Under the pieces are notes generated by a model. The model was not told the origin of the DNA. It did not search any database and worked only from the letters and a program-made list of their open reading frames with translations. The position numbers were made by a program, and so were the translations under genes. A stretch of DNA of 33,742 nt from Oscillospiraceae bacterium (GTDB lineage: Bacteria > Bacillota > Clostridia > Oscillospirales > Oscillospiraceae): assembly GCA_017439425.1 (NCBI GenBank), contig JAFSJE010000011.1, positions 1 to 33,742 on the forward strand, read 5' to 3'. Numbering within the stretch: the stretch's first letter is position 1; every line of letters starts with the position of its first letter. This document shows positions 18,281-26,556 of this stretch, in pieces.

Positions 18281-18290
18281 GACCGGTTTT
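18267..18290. terminator. Terminator after asd–dapA, probably bidirectional
   Basis: CCGG and CTC (18267–18274) pair with GAG and CCGG (18279–18286) with one internal mismatch and a four-base loop, then TTTT. The stem overlaps the dapA stop codon. A convergent gene ends at 18295, so the hairpin may serve both. Confidence 0.7.
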
Positions 18291-18294
18291 ACTC

Positions 18295-19113
18295 TTATTT
18301 TACTTCGACAAGTTCGATTCTGAAGTTTAGCTCCTTGCCTGCCATTTCATGGTTAGCATCGAAGGTGATATTAGCATCATCCTTCTCTGTAACCTTCACC
18401 GGAAATGACTGGCCGTAAACATTCTGAAGATATACTCTGTCGCCGACAGAGAGATTTTCGGAACCGGGCATCTGCGTGATTTCTACTGTAATTATCGCGT
18501 TCGGATCGACGTCGCCGTAAGCCTCGGCAGGAGTGAGATGGATATCCACTACCTCCCCGACCTCCATGTTTGCAACTGCGTCGTCGAAGCCCTTGATCAT
18601 CATTCCAGCACCGCAGACAAACTCAAGCGGCTCACCTCTGTCGTAGGACGAATCAAACTGCGTACCGTCATTGAACGTCCCTCGATAGTGCGTGCGGCAG
18701 GTTTTACCGACGTTTTTTCCCTGCTTTTCAGCATGGCAGCCGCCGTGACCGCATTCATGCTCGCCGCAGGAGTGTCCCTCGCCGTGGTGGTCGCAATTCG
18801 CGCCGCTGTCAGTGAGCTCACCGCGCAAATAAGCCTCAACCGATGCATCCGCGTCTCCGTCAACTCCGGCGCAAAGCTCAATTCCGTAATCTGCCAGCGC
18901 CGCGACAGCACCTCCGCCGATTCCACCGCAGATAAGAACGTCTATGCCCTTTCCGCTGAGAAGAGCCGCAAGCGCGCCGTGACCCTGCCCGTCCGAGCCG
19001 ACTATTTCAGAGGAAACGACCTTTTCGTCCTCAACCTCGTAGACCTTAAACTGCTCGGTATGACCGAAGTGCTGGAAAATCTGTCCATTTTCGTAAGTTA
19101 CTGCAATTCTCAT
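18295..19113 (-). CDS. NifX-like domain fused to SlyD-type FKBP isomerase via His/Cys linker
   Basis: A 272-residue cytosolic fusion. Residues 1–100 form a dinitrogenase iron-molybdenum-cofactor (NifX/NafY, MTH1175-like) domain, with FQHFGHTEQFKVYEV and LICGGIGGGAVAAL. Residues about 100–130 are a linker with four Cys and six His, a likely metal site. Residues about 135–272 are an FKBP-type peptidyl-prolyl isomerase of the SlyD class, with FDSSYDRGEPLEF, GMMIKGFDDAV and a SlyD-like inserted flap ending NHEMAGKELNF. In E. coli SlyD the His/Cys metal tail is C-terminal; here the metal-rich stretch lies before the FKBP domain. A role in metal-centre maturation is inference. The start has AAGGAG upstream; no nif genes are nearby. 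Confidence 0.88.
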   Translation of the reverse strand: MRIAVTYENGQIFQHFGHTEQFKVYEVEDEKVVSSEIVGSDGQGHGALAALLSGKGIDVLICGGIGGGAVAALADYGIELCAGVDGDADASVEAYLRGELTDSGANCDHHGEGHSCGEHECGHGGCHAEKQGKNVGKTCRTHYRGTFNDGTQFDSSYDRGEPLEFVCGAGMMIKGFDDAVANMEVGEVVDIHLTPAEAYGDVDPNAIITVEITQMPGSENLSVGDRVYLQNVYGQSFPVKVTEKDDANITFDANHEMAGKELNFRIELVEVK

Positions 19114-19136
19114 TAAAAGCTCCTTAAGTTAAACTA

Positions 19137-19168
19137 ACCCCATTTGCCGTATTTCATGCAAATGGGGT
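19137..19168. terminator. Terminator after the EF-G-like gene
   Basis: ACCCCATTTGC (19137–19147) pairs perfectly with GCAAATGGGGT (19158–19168) across a ten-base loop. It lies 11 bases past the stop codon of the EF-G-like gene and ahead of the next minus-strand gene. Confidence 0.75.
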
Positions 19169-19179
19169 ATTTTTATCGA

Positions 19180-21210
19180 TTATTCGTCAGCGTTCTCAGC
19201 CTTTGCCTCTTCGATGATCTTCTCCTGAACGTTCATCGGAGCCTCATCATAGCGGACAAACTCGAGAGTGAACGAGCCCCTGCCCTGAGTCATGGAGCGA
19301 AGGTCGATGGCGTATGTGCCCATCTCAGCCATCGGAACCTCAGCCTCAACTACCTGCATACCGTCCTTATCGACGCTCATACCCATCGGGCTGCCGCGGC
19401 GCTTGGAGAGGTCGGACATAATGTCGCCCATGTTGGAATCGGGAATGGTGACCTTGAGAAGTCCGATAGGCTCAAGGATTGCGGGAGAAGCATTGACAAG
19501 CTCCTTGAACGCGAGGTTCGCCGCAGTCTTGAACGCCATTTCGGAGGAGTCGACGGGGTGGTAAGAACCATCGTAAAGGGTCGCCTTAAGGTAAACCATC
19601 GGATAACCGGCGAGAACGCCGCGGCCGACGGAATCACGAAGGCCCTTTTCAACTGCCGGGAAGAAGTTTTTCGGGACGGATCCGCCGAATACCTCCTCGG
19701 CAAAGATCATATCCTCGCTCTCATCCTGCGGCTCGAAGCGGATCCAAACGTCACCGAACTGACCGTGACCGCCGGACTGCTTCTTATGACGGCCGTGGGC
19801 CTCGATCTTTTTGCGGATCTTTTCACGATAAGCGACCTTTGCGGGATAAAGCTCGACCTCAACGCCGAACTTATTCTTAAGCTTGGAGCAGATAACATCA
19901 AGCTGGGTATCGCCCATGCCGGTGATGACCATCTGCTTGGTCTCGGCGTTGTTGACAACTGTGAAAGTGCGATCCTCCTCGCGAAGTCTCGTAAGACCCT
20001 GAGCGACTTTATCCTCCTGACCCTTGGTCTTCGGGCGGATAGCCATGGTGTAGCACGGTGCCGGGAAATCGATACCGGGAGCTGCCTCAACAGCCTTCGG
20101 ATCGCAGAGAGTATCTCCGGTAGCGGTATCGGAGAGCTTGGAAACGGCGCCGATGTCGCCGGGGCCGAGCTCCTTTACCTCGATATTCTTCTTGCCCTGC
20201 ATCTGATAGATGTGGCCGAGCTTCTCCTGTGCGCCGGTACGGGCGTTCGTGAGGGTCATATCGGCGGTAACCTTACCGGAGATGACCTTGAAGAGGCTGA
20301 ACTTGCCGAACTGGTCGGAGATGGTCTTGTAGACAATAGCCTTTGTCGGGCCGTCTGGATTGATCTTGGTGCCGAGCTCCTTGGGAGCAGGGAACATATT
20401 GACAATAGCGTCAAGAAGAACAACTGTGCCGAGGTTGTCGGAGGCGCTGCCGAAGAAAACGGGGCAGATATCGCCATCGGCAATACCTACGCCGAGAGCG
20501 TCATAGACTTCCTTCTCGGAGAGAGTTCCCTCCTCGAAATACTTCTCCATAAGCTCCTCGGAGGTGCCGGCTGCGTTCTCAACGAGCTCCTCATAGTGAG
20601 TGTCGATAATGGGCATGAGGTCAGCGGGGATGGCGCACTCTACGCGCTTGCCGCCGACGATGTTGAACGCCTTTTTCGTGAGGATATCAACGATACCGAC
20701 AACCTTGTCGCCGGAGATGATAGGCTCGGTGAAAGCGCAGACGCTCTTGCCGAACTGATCGCGAAGAGTGTTAAAGGTCTTCTCAAAGTTAGCGTTCTCC
20801 TCATCGACCTTGGAAATATAGAATGCACGGGGAAGATGACGCTCGGTAACGAGCTTCCATGCCTTCTCGGCGCCGACGTTTGTACGATCCTTCGCGGATA
20901 CGACGATAATGCCGAGTCCGGCAACGCGAAGCGCCTCATATACCTCACCGACAAAATCAAAATAACCCGGAGTATCTATAATGTTGATCTTATGACCCTT
21001 ATGCTCCACAAACATTGTGGAAGCGGAAATACTTGTCTGGCGCTTGATCTCCTCGGGGTCATAGTCGGAAACTGTGTTTCCGTCGCCTACTCTACCCTGG
21101 CGGTCAACAGCTTTGGCAACATAAAGCATGCTCTCTGCAAGAGATGTTTTTCCGTTGCCGCCGTGTCCCAGAAGCGCTATGTTACGAATTTTGTCAGCGG
21201 CATATCCCAT
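19180..21210 (-). CDS. Elongation factor G-like GTPase (EF-G paralogue)
   Basis: A 676-residue translational GTPase with the domain order of EF-G. The P-loop is GHGGNGKT (residues 15–22) instead of the usual AHIDAGKT. Switch I has EIKRQTSIS (about 54–62) where true EF-G has ERERGITI. Switch II DTPG is at 79–82 and the base-recognition motif is SKVD rather than NKMD. Domains II–V follow, with GGHGQFGDVWIRFEP marking domain IV and a domain V ending near TLEFVRYDEAP. These changes place it with the EF-G-like paralogues of Clostridia and Thermotogae, not the main translocase. Its exact role in translation is not settled. It is a single gene with its own promoter and terminator. Confidence 0.88.
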   Translation of the reverse strand: MGYAADKIRNIALLGHGGNGKTSLAESMLYVAKAVDRQGRVGDGNTVSDYDPEEIKRQTSISASTMFVEHKGHKINIIDTPGYFDFVGEVYEALRVAGLGIIVVSAKDRTNVGAEKAWKLVTERHLPRAFYISKVDEENANFEKTFNTLRDQFGKSVCAFTEPIISGDKVVGIVDILTKKAFNIVGGKRVECAIPADLMPIIDTHYEELVENAAGTSEELMEKYFEEGTLSEKEVYDALGVGIADGDICPVFFGSASDNLGTVVLLDAIVNMFPAPKELGTKINPDGPTKAIVYKTISDQFGKFSLFKVISGKVTADMTLTNARTGAQEKLGHIYQMQGKKNIEVKELGPGDIGAVSKLSDTATGDTLCDPKAVEAAPGIDFPAPCYTMAIRPKTKGQEDKVAQGLTRLREEDRTFTVVNNAETKQMVITGMGDTQLDVICSKLKNKFGVEVELYPAKVAYREKIRKKIEAHGRHKKQSGGHGQFGDVWIRFEPQDESEDMIFAEEVFGGSVPKNFFPAVEKGLRDSVGRGVLAGYPMVYLKATLYDGSYHPVDSSEMAFKTAANLAFKELVNASPAILEPIGLLKVTIPDSNMGDIMSDLSKRRGSPMGMSVDKDGMQVVEAEVPMAEMGTYAIDLRSMTQGRGSFTLEFVRYDEAPMNVQEKIIEEAKAENADE

Positions 21211-21266
21211 ACTAATTTGTCCTCTCTTCTTATGATTTTGCGTGTCTTTAATAAAACACCTTTGCT

Positions 21267-21295
21267 ATTATACTATAATGCCGTGTGAAAAACAA
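21267..21295 (-). promoter_or_regulatory. Promoter of the EF-G-like gene
   Basis: On the minus strand, TTGTTT (21295–21290), a 17-base spacer and a perfect TATAAT (21272–21267), about 57 bases before the start codon. The leader contains GAGGA ten bases before the ATG. Confidence 0.65.
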
Positions 21296-21337
21296 CAGTT
21301 TTTTTGCTCGTTTCTCAAATTTTTATGTGTAATATGC

Positions 21338-23536
21338 TCACGAACGCCTTCTGACCGCCTGGCTGAGGAGAAGGACGCAGCATTCTATGATCATCATAAA
21401 GATAAACGCTCTGCCGCAGGTCGCGTTACCGAACTCACCGGAAGCGCAAAGGAAGAACATCAGAAGAAGCCCGATAAGCGTTCCGACAATCGTAATTACT
21501 GAGTTCAGTTCGGAAATAAGCTTCAGATTCTTAGCCTTTCTGATAACCTCCGCAAGCGGGCCGAGACCGTCGCGCGCAAGAAGCGCGGAAACTCCGGTGG
21601 GCGCTTCGTTCTCGCTTTCAGCGACCTTATATATTTTATCTGCGGGCAGATACTCAACGCCGTCCATATTGACCTTGAATTTCTGGCTGATTATATTCGG
21701 AGTGACGTTGAAATCCTTTACAGCAAGAAGAACGTTGACCTTGGTTGAGAGGAGCGATCTCAGCGCACCCTGAACGGAGTTAACGGGGACGTAATTAACG
21801 GTATAAACCGCGGCAAGCTCACCGTTTACGGACGCAAATACAGTATTCGCAAGGTTTACCTTCTCCGGCACTCTTATGCCCATGAGGTTCATAAACGCAC
21901 CGGTTCCGCAGAGTATATGGTCGCCGTCGACGTCGCCTCCGATTCCGCCTCCCTCATAGAAGGTAAAGGCGTCAACGTTCTTCGGCGTGAAGCCCTGACT
22001 TTTAAGAAGCTCTGAGAATATTTTTGAGATGCCGCACTCGGAGGTGATAATAAGGCTGCAAGAATCTATGAGTGCCTTCTGACTGTTCACGCCCTCGAAG
22101 AATTTGACTCCCGAAAGCGATACGGAGCCCGCGGGGAAAACGTCCTCGTCGGTGATGACGGTTCCGTCTGCGTCGGAGATATCGCAGGCTCCTCCCCATC
22201 CGGAGATTGCTGACCCGGCATTTTTGAGGTCGGAGGCGACGTATTTGAACGGAAGCGCGTATGTCATAGCCATTGGGAACGCCGCGCATACGGCTGTCAT
22301 AATTCCGAAGGAGTGCGCAAAGGACGAGGAATCGCCGCGCCCTACAGAAGAAATAATGGCAAAGATAAAGCTGAATATTACAAGAACAGGCGTGAGGAAG
22401 CCATAGAAAAGCTCTCCGCTGTCCTTGGAGGTTAGCTTGAAGTAAAAGCCGTCATCACGGCCGCGGACTTTTTTAAGAATATCGCGCTCTGGGTCAGTCT
22501 CATTCTCGGAGATAACGCCAAGCGGGCTTCCGGTTGCGAGTGACGCCTTGAGCGAGTCCGCAATCGCCTTGTCATAGGCGATCTTACCGCGCATGGCAAA
22601 GAAAACACTTGCGGCTGAAATCAGAACAAACGGCAGTCCCCTGTCGTAATTTCTTGTAACAAGCATCTGAAAACCGTCGGCAGATGTGAAAACGCAGGAG
22701 AAAAGCACGAGCGTTTCGGCTCCGGCGTGACCGGAGAATATATCTTCAGTGCCGCGGATAAGAACGTCTATGCCGAGAATCATGGTAATAAAGCCGAGAA
22801 TCATGATAACTCCGGCGGCAAGCGCGGTTGAGTAGCCTATTCCGAAGGGCAGAGACGCCTGACTCTCATACATGAATGTAAAAATCGCGATTAATACAGT
22901 AAGAGCGCAGACCGCATAAGAGCGGAGCTTATATTGCTTCATAGGAGCGGTGAGCCTTGTTATCTCCTCGTTGAAGTCCGGCTCATACTCCTCTTCATCA
23001 TCATAATCGGGGAATCGCTCCTCTTCGGATGAAGCTGAGTATCGCTCCTTGACGGCTTCATCGGAATCGTTATCAAACAGCGACTCGTCAATCTCCGGCT
23101 CGGAAAAGGACCCGAACTCACCTTCCTCCGGCTCATACTCCTCGAATTCGCGCAGTATATTTTTCTCCTCCTGCTTAGGCGCAGGTGCGGGAGCTGGCTT
23201 CATCTCCTTGCGATAAGCGCTGAGATCGATGATCCTTGTTGGCTCGTCAATGGAATCAATTTCTTCTTTTCCGGCTGTCTCCGGCGCAGGGATTTCGTCA
23301 ACATCTTTCTCAGTTTCCGCAGCTTCCCTCTTCGCATTCTCAGTGACAGAGCGGAGTATCTCGTTTACCTTCTCATCGAGCTCAGAGGGCGGCGTTTTCT
23401 TTTCTCCGGCAATAAACGCGCTGCCCTTATACTCCGAAAGGATCTGTTCAAGCGTAAAGCTATCGTCAGTTTTGTAATCTCCTTCGAGCAAAGTATCGAG
23501 CTCAAGATCATCATTTCTTTTATCCAATGCTTTCAC
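21338..23536 (-). CDS. Degenerate P-type-ATPase-like membrane protein with acidic N-terminus
   Basis: A 732-residue protein. The first about 195 residues are acidic, low in complexity and probably disordered. Hydrophobic pairs follow (about 200–270 and 280–310), then two helices (about 375–435), the second ending in AAFPMAMTYALP, at the place of the CPC-type helix of metal ATPases. A soluble part comes next, with DADGT at 455–459 where P-type ATPases have DKTGT. It also has an N-domain-like GGGIGGDVDGDHILCGTG stretch, ASVNGELAAVYTV, and VKDFN (about 608) in place of TGDN. The GDGxND hinge is missing. Two helices end the protein. Transport activity is doubtful. Its start overlaps the rlmB stop by four bases (ATGA). 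The family resemblance is judged by eye. Confidence 0.75.
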   Translation of the reverse strand: MKALDKRNDDLELDTLLEGDYKTDDSFTLEQILSEYKGSAFIAGEKKTPPSELDEKVNEILRSVTENAKREAAETEKDVDEIPAPETAGKEEIDSIDEPTRIIDLSAYRKEMKPAPAPAPKQEEKNILREFEEYEPEEGEFGSFSEPEIDESLFDNDSDEAVKERYSASSEEERFPDYDDEEEYEPDFNEEITRLTAPMKQYKLRSYAVCALTVLIAIFTFMYESQASLPFGIGYSTALAAGVIMILGFITMILGIDVLIRGTEDIFSGHAGAETLVLFSCVFTSADGFQMLVTRNYDRGLPFVLISAASVFFAMRGKIAYDKAIADSLKASLATGSPLGVISENETDPERDILKKVRGRDDGFYFKLTSKDSGELFYGFLTPVLVIFSFIFAIISSVGRGDSSSFAHSFGIMTAVCAAFPMAMTYALPFKYVASDLKNAGSAISGWGGACDISDADGTVITDEDVFPAGSVSLSGVKFFEGVNSQKALIDSCSLIITSECGISKIFSELLKSQGFTPKNVDAFTFYEGGGIGGDVDGDHILCGTGAFMNLMGIRVPEKVNLANTVFASVNGELAAVYTVNYVPVNSVQGALRSLLSTKVNVLLAVKDFNVTPNIISQKFKVNMDGVEYLPADKIYKVAESENEAPTGVSALLARDGLGPLAEVIRKAKNLKLISELNSVITIVGTLIGLLLMFFLCASGEFGNATCGRAFIFMMIIECCVLLLSQAVRRRS

Positions 23537-24300
23537 CCCTTCTGAGGAAGTAATCTCTGCCGCATAGCCTCATAAATGACTATTGCAGCCGAGCAGGACG
23601 CGTTAAGAGAATCAATATGGCCCGCCATCGGAATTGATAGCTTAAAATCGCAGCTCTCTGCGACAAGGCGGCTCATACCGTCACCTTCGGAGCCGATTAC
23701 GATAGCAACCGCGCCCTTCATATCGGTGTGCCAGAGGTCGTTCTGCCCGTCGGCTGCGGTTCCGTAGACCCACACTCCCGCCTTTTTCAGCTCCTCGATG
23801 GCAGAGACGATGTTCGCGACCTTCGCAACCGGCATATATTCAACAGCACCGGCGCTCGTTTTTGAAACAACAGCGTTGAGCCCAACGGCTCTGCGCTTAG
23901 GAATGATAACGCCGTGCGCACCGGCGCACTCCGCCGTTCTGATAATTGCGCCGAGATTGTGCGGATCGGATATCTCGTCGCATATTACAATGAACGGATC
24001 CTCACCCTTCTCGCGCGCTATGTCGATGATCTCCTGCACAGTAACGTATTCCTTCGCAGAAGCGGATGCAATCACGCCCTGGTGCGCGTGCGTGGCACTC
24101 ATTGTATCGAGCTTTCTGCGGTCGACCTCGACAATGGGAATGCCCGCTTTGCGGGCAAGGCCGACGATTCGGGAAAGCACGGAATCCGGCTCGCCCTTCT
24201 GTATATAAAGCTTATCGATGGTTCTCTCGGCTCTCAGCGCTTCAAGAACGGCGTTTCTGCCCTCGATATAGCCCTCGTTGACTTCAATTTCTTCTTTCAT
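23533..24300 (-). CDS. rlmB: 23S rRNA 2'-O-methyltransferase RlmB (TrmH family, SPOUT)
   Basis: Methylates a guanosine ribose in the peptidyl-transferase region of 23S rRNA (G2251 in E. coli numbering). The 255-residue protein has an N-terminal L30e-like substrate-binding domain (about 1–95; EGRNAVLEAL, HQGVIA). The SPOUT knotted domain follows, with motif 1 DPHNLGAIIRTAECAG, motif 2 AIVIGSEGDGMSRL and motif 3 LSIPMAGHIDSLNASCSAAI. The start has TTGGAG upstream. Assignment to RlmB rather than another TrmH-type methyltransferase rests on length and motif pattern. It is the first gene of a two-gene operon with the P-type-ATPase-like gene. Confidence 0.9.
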   Translation of the reverse strand: MKEEIEVNEGYIEGRNAVLEALRAERTIDKLYIQKGEPDSVLSRIVGLARKAGIPIVEVDRRKLDTMSATHAHQGVIASASAKEYVTVQEIIDIAREKGEDPFIVICDEISDPHNLGAIIRTAECAGAHGVIIPKRRAVGLNAVVSKTSAGAVEYMPVAKVANIVSAIEELKKAGVWVYGTAADGQNDLWHTDMKGAVAIVIGSEGDGMSRLVAESCDFKLSIPMAGHIDSLNASCSAAIVIYEAMRQRLLPQKG

Positions 24301-24329
24301 AATAACTCCAAATTATAATAATTTAGATT

Positions 24330-24338
24330 ATTGTATCA
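24330..24338 (-). promoter_or_regulatory. Extended -10 promoter element of rlmB
   Basis: On the minus strand, TGA followed by TACAAT (24338–24330) forms an extended -10 about 30 bases before the rlmB start. The only -35-like hexamer at 17 bases (TTTCCG) is poor. Confidence 0.45.
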
Positions 24339-24388
24339 CATATCTCAGAAAACGGAAAGTCTTATTTTGAAATTTAACACAATGTTAA

Positions 24389-24417
24389 TTTACTTTTTAC
24401 TGAGATTAGTGTATTAT
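24389..24417 (+). promoter_or_regulatory. Candidate promoter of the rhomboid-like gene
   Basis: TTTACT (24389–24394), a 17-base spacer and TATTAT (24412–24417). The resulting leader would be short, with AAAGGAG at 24424–24430 and the TTG start at 24442. Confidence 0.45.
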
Positions 24418-24441
24418 TATCACAAAGGAGTTGGTTTACCT

Positions 24442-25287
24442 TTGAAAAGCTTTGATCGCGCCGTAGAGCGCTTCTGCTACAAGCACCCGAAATTCGGAAT
24501 TCCACGCTTAATGCTGATTATCGTCGCAGGTCAGGCGATAATGTATGTACTCAGTCTTATCGATCCATCCGGTCAGCTGCTCAACCTTTTGGTATTCGAC
24601 GCGCAGTCGATTCTGCAGGGTCAGATATGGAGGCTTGTGACCTTCGTATTCTTCCCGTTTTACGGCAGCGTGCTGTCAACGGTGCTGAGTCTCTACTTCT
24701 ACTACTTTGTCGGCACTACGCTTGAAGCTCAATGGGGCAGCGGAAGATTTACAATCTATTACGGCATGGCTGTGCTGCTCAGCATTATCTATGGCTTCAT
24801 CGTTCAGCTCTTCGGCTACGGTGAGCTTATCACAACACACTATATAAATCTCTCGCTTTTCTTCGCCTTTGCGACGATGTGGCCGGACTTTCAGGTGCTC
24901 ATATTCTTCATCATACCCGTAAAGATGAAGTGGCTCGCCTATATCGACGCATTCTACTTTGTGCTTGAGATGATTCTCGGCAGAACGCTGCTTCCGCTTA
25001 TAGCGATAGCGAACTTTGCCCTTTTCTTCGGTTATGTTCTCTGGAACCGTCTTGCCGCGAAGCTCAACTTCAAAAAGAGGCAGAGTGATTTCAAGCGCGC
25101 AACCGGAAACGGCCCGATACACGTCAATTTCCGAAAAGAGGAAAAGCCCTACCGCCACAAATGCGCCGTCTGCGGCAGAACGGACGTCTCAGATCCGAAT
25201 CTCGAGTTTCGCTACTGCTCGCGCTGCGTCGGTTATCACTGCTTCTGCGAGGATCACATAAACTCACATGTCCACTTCACCGAGTAA
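24442..25287 (+). CDS. Rhomboid-like pseudoprotease with C-terminal zinc-binding tail
   Basis: A 281-residue polytopic membrane protein with the rhomboid layout. It has an early helix, GQIWRLVTFVFFPF (the WR segment of rhomboids), a helix with FVGTTLEAQWGSGRF, and a helix with the IPVKMKWLA segment. The catalytic helix, normally with a GxSG serine, here reads INLSLFFAFA, and the usual His helix reads IANFALFFGY. Both catalytic residues therefore appear lost. The C-terminus (about 238–281) has CAVC, CSRC, CFC and several His, likely zinc ligands facing the cytosol. I start at TTG 24442, 11 bases after AAAGGAG; the longer frame from 24331 runs through the promoter. No partner gene is evident. 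Confidence 0.82.
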   Translation: MKSFDRAVERFCYKHPKFGIPRLMLIIVAGQAIMYVLSLIDPSGQLLNLLVFDAQSILQGQIWRLVTFVFFPFYGSVLSTVLSLYFYYFVGTTLEAQWGSGRFTIYYGMAVLLSIIYGFIVQLFGYGELITTHYINLSLFFAFATMWPDFQVLIFFIIPVKMKWLAYIDAFYFVLEMILGRTLLPLIAIANFALFFGYVLWNRLAAKLNFKKRQSDFKRATGNGPIHVNFRKEEKPYRHKCAVCGRTDVSDPNLEFRYCSRCVGYHCFCEDHINSHVHFTE

Positions 25288-25293
25288 TTCTAA

Positions 25294-25325
25294 AGCCCGC
25301 GTAATCAAAGCCGATTACGCGGGCT
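25294..25325. terminator. Bidirectional terminator between convergent genes
   Basis: AGCCCGCGTAATC (25294–25306) pairs perfectly with GATTACGCGGGCT (25313–25325) over a six-base loop, followed by T-rich sequence. It separates the rhomboid-like gene from the DUF4129-like gene. Confidence 0.88.
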
Positions 25326-25329
25326 CATT

Positions 25330-26556
25330 TTATTCTCCGATCAACGCTTCAAGGCACGTCTTCGCCTCACTCACATTCTCGCGAGTCACGCTGTTCTTAT
25401 CGCCGTAGCGCGCCGCGATATATAGCTCTCTGAGCCTAACCGCCTCCGCTCTCTCATAGAGCGCTTCTGAGGAAGCGAGAACGTCGCCTGAGGTATCCGA
25501 CGGGTCGATCTCAATCCCCTTGCCTCTCAGATAGTCGAGCCACACGCGATAGATCCTTCGTATCTGAAGCGCGTTGCCTACCGGCGCTCTAAGACGTTTA
25601 CGGCGGCGGGAGCCGGTCTTTTCATCGCTTGTTTCTTCATAAAAGAGCTCCTCCGTCTCCTCATCCGTTCCCCTTTTTGCAAGCCTGACAATAAACCAGA
25701 CCGCCAGAATGATCAGAATACCGAGTATTATATACGCGCCGATCGTCGTCGCGCGCTCTATCAGAAGATTGGAGAAAAACGGATTATCCTCAAGGGTTCC
25801 CGTTCTCCTCTCACCCTCAAGCGGCACCTCCATCTCAAATGTAGGCGTGTGCGGAGTGATGTACTCAAGAAGCTCAGAATCCTCAACCGGGAGATTATCC
25901 CTCGAGAAAAGCTTATAAAAGAGCCATATAAAAAACCTTCCGACTGGGTAGAAAATGAAATTCAGCGCAACGGCGCTTGAGCGCAGTATAAAGAACAGCA
26001 CAACGGCGCCGCTGATTGCTGCAATCGGTATTCCGACAACGGTCGCCGCGTTTGTAAGCTGCCACCTGAGATCCATTGAGGCGCCCATCTGCATTCTGCG
26101 CATACTGATTATTCCGAGCAGTATAAACGCTCCGGCAAAGATGAGGCTTGGAGCAGAGATCACATTGTCCCTGAAAACAGTGGAATTTGCGATATTGACA
26201 GCAAATACTATAAGGCTCAGAATTAGCATTATTCTGAAGGCTCTGCGGTATTCATAGAGCGGGAGGATGAAATTTCCGATTGCCATATTTACAACGAAGT
26301 ACACCGCTCCCGCAATCGGAGCGATAATAGGCAGAGAGAACGGTGAAAAGGCAAACACAGCTGCTGGAAGAACAGAAACAAGCGTTCTAACCACCGGATT
26401 CTTAATTCCTACCGCAAAAAGCCCGACAACGAGCGCCATAGCAGCGAAAATTGCCATAGCGGGAATCCAATCTGAGAAGACCGGAAATATAGATATAAAA
26501 GCGTAAATGAAGCAAATATCCGCGCTAAGGCGCAGAGCGGCAGTTCGTTTCATCAT
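25330..26556 (-). CDS. Membrane protein with DUF4129-like C-terminal domain
   Basis: A 408-residue protein with about seven membrane helices in residues 10–235, an extracytoplasmic stretch, a further helix at about 270–295 and a cytoplasmic tail. The tail (about 325–405: RRIYRVWLDYLRGKGI, ALYERAEAVRLRELYIAARYG) resembles the DUF4129 domain that often follows DUF58 genes. Its start overlaps the stop of the DUF58 gene by four bases. In many Bacillota the third member of this cluster is a membrane transglutaminase that carries DUF4129. Here no transglutaminase Cys-His-Asp core is visible. Function unknown. Confidence 0.78.
   Translation of the reverse strand: MMKRTAALRLSADICFIYAFISIFPVFSDWIPAMAIFAAMALVVGLFAVGIKNPVVRTLVSVLPAAVFAFSPFSLPIIAPIAGAVYFVVNMAIGNFILPLYEYRRAFRIMLILSLIVFAVNIANSTVFRDNVISAPSLIFAGAFILLGIISMRRMQMGASMDLRWQLTNAATVVGIPIAAISGAVVLFFILRSSAVALNFIFYPVGRFFIWLFYKLFSRDNLPVEDSELLEYITPHTPTFEMEVPLEGERRTGTLEDNPFFSNLLIERATTIGAYIILGILIILAVWFIVRLAKRGTDEETEELFYEETSDEKTGSRRRKRLRAPVGNALQIRRIYRVWLDYLRGKGIEIDPSDTSGDVLASSEALYERAEAVRLRELYIAARYGDKNSVTRENVSEAKTCLEALIGE

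Noticed and set aside
19144-21288. A 714-codon open frame on the plus strand opposite the EF-G-like gene
   Set aside because: It is the antisense shadow of a well-conserved GTPase gene; it has no ribosome binding site, no recognisable domain, and the codon bias of the sense gene explains the lack of stops.
24331-24441. An N-terminal extension of the rhomboid-like protein from the ATG at 24331
   Set aside because: It runs through AT-rich promoter-like sequence and the ribosome binding site; the extension is not family-like.
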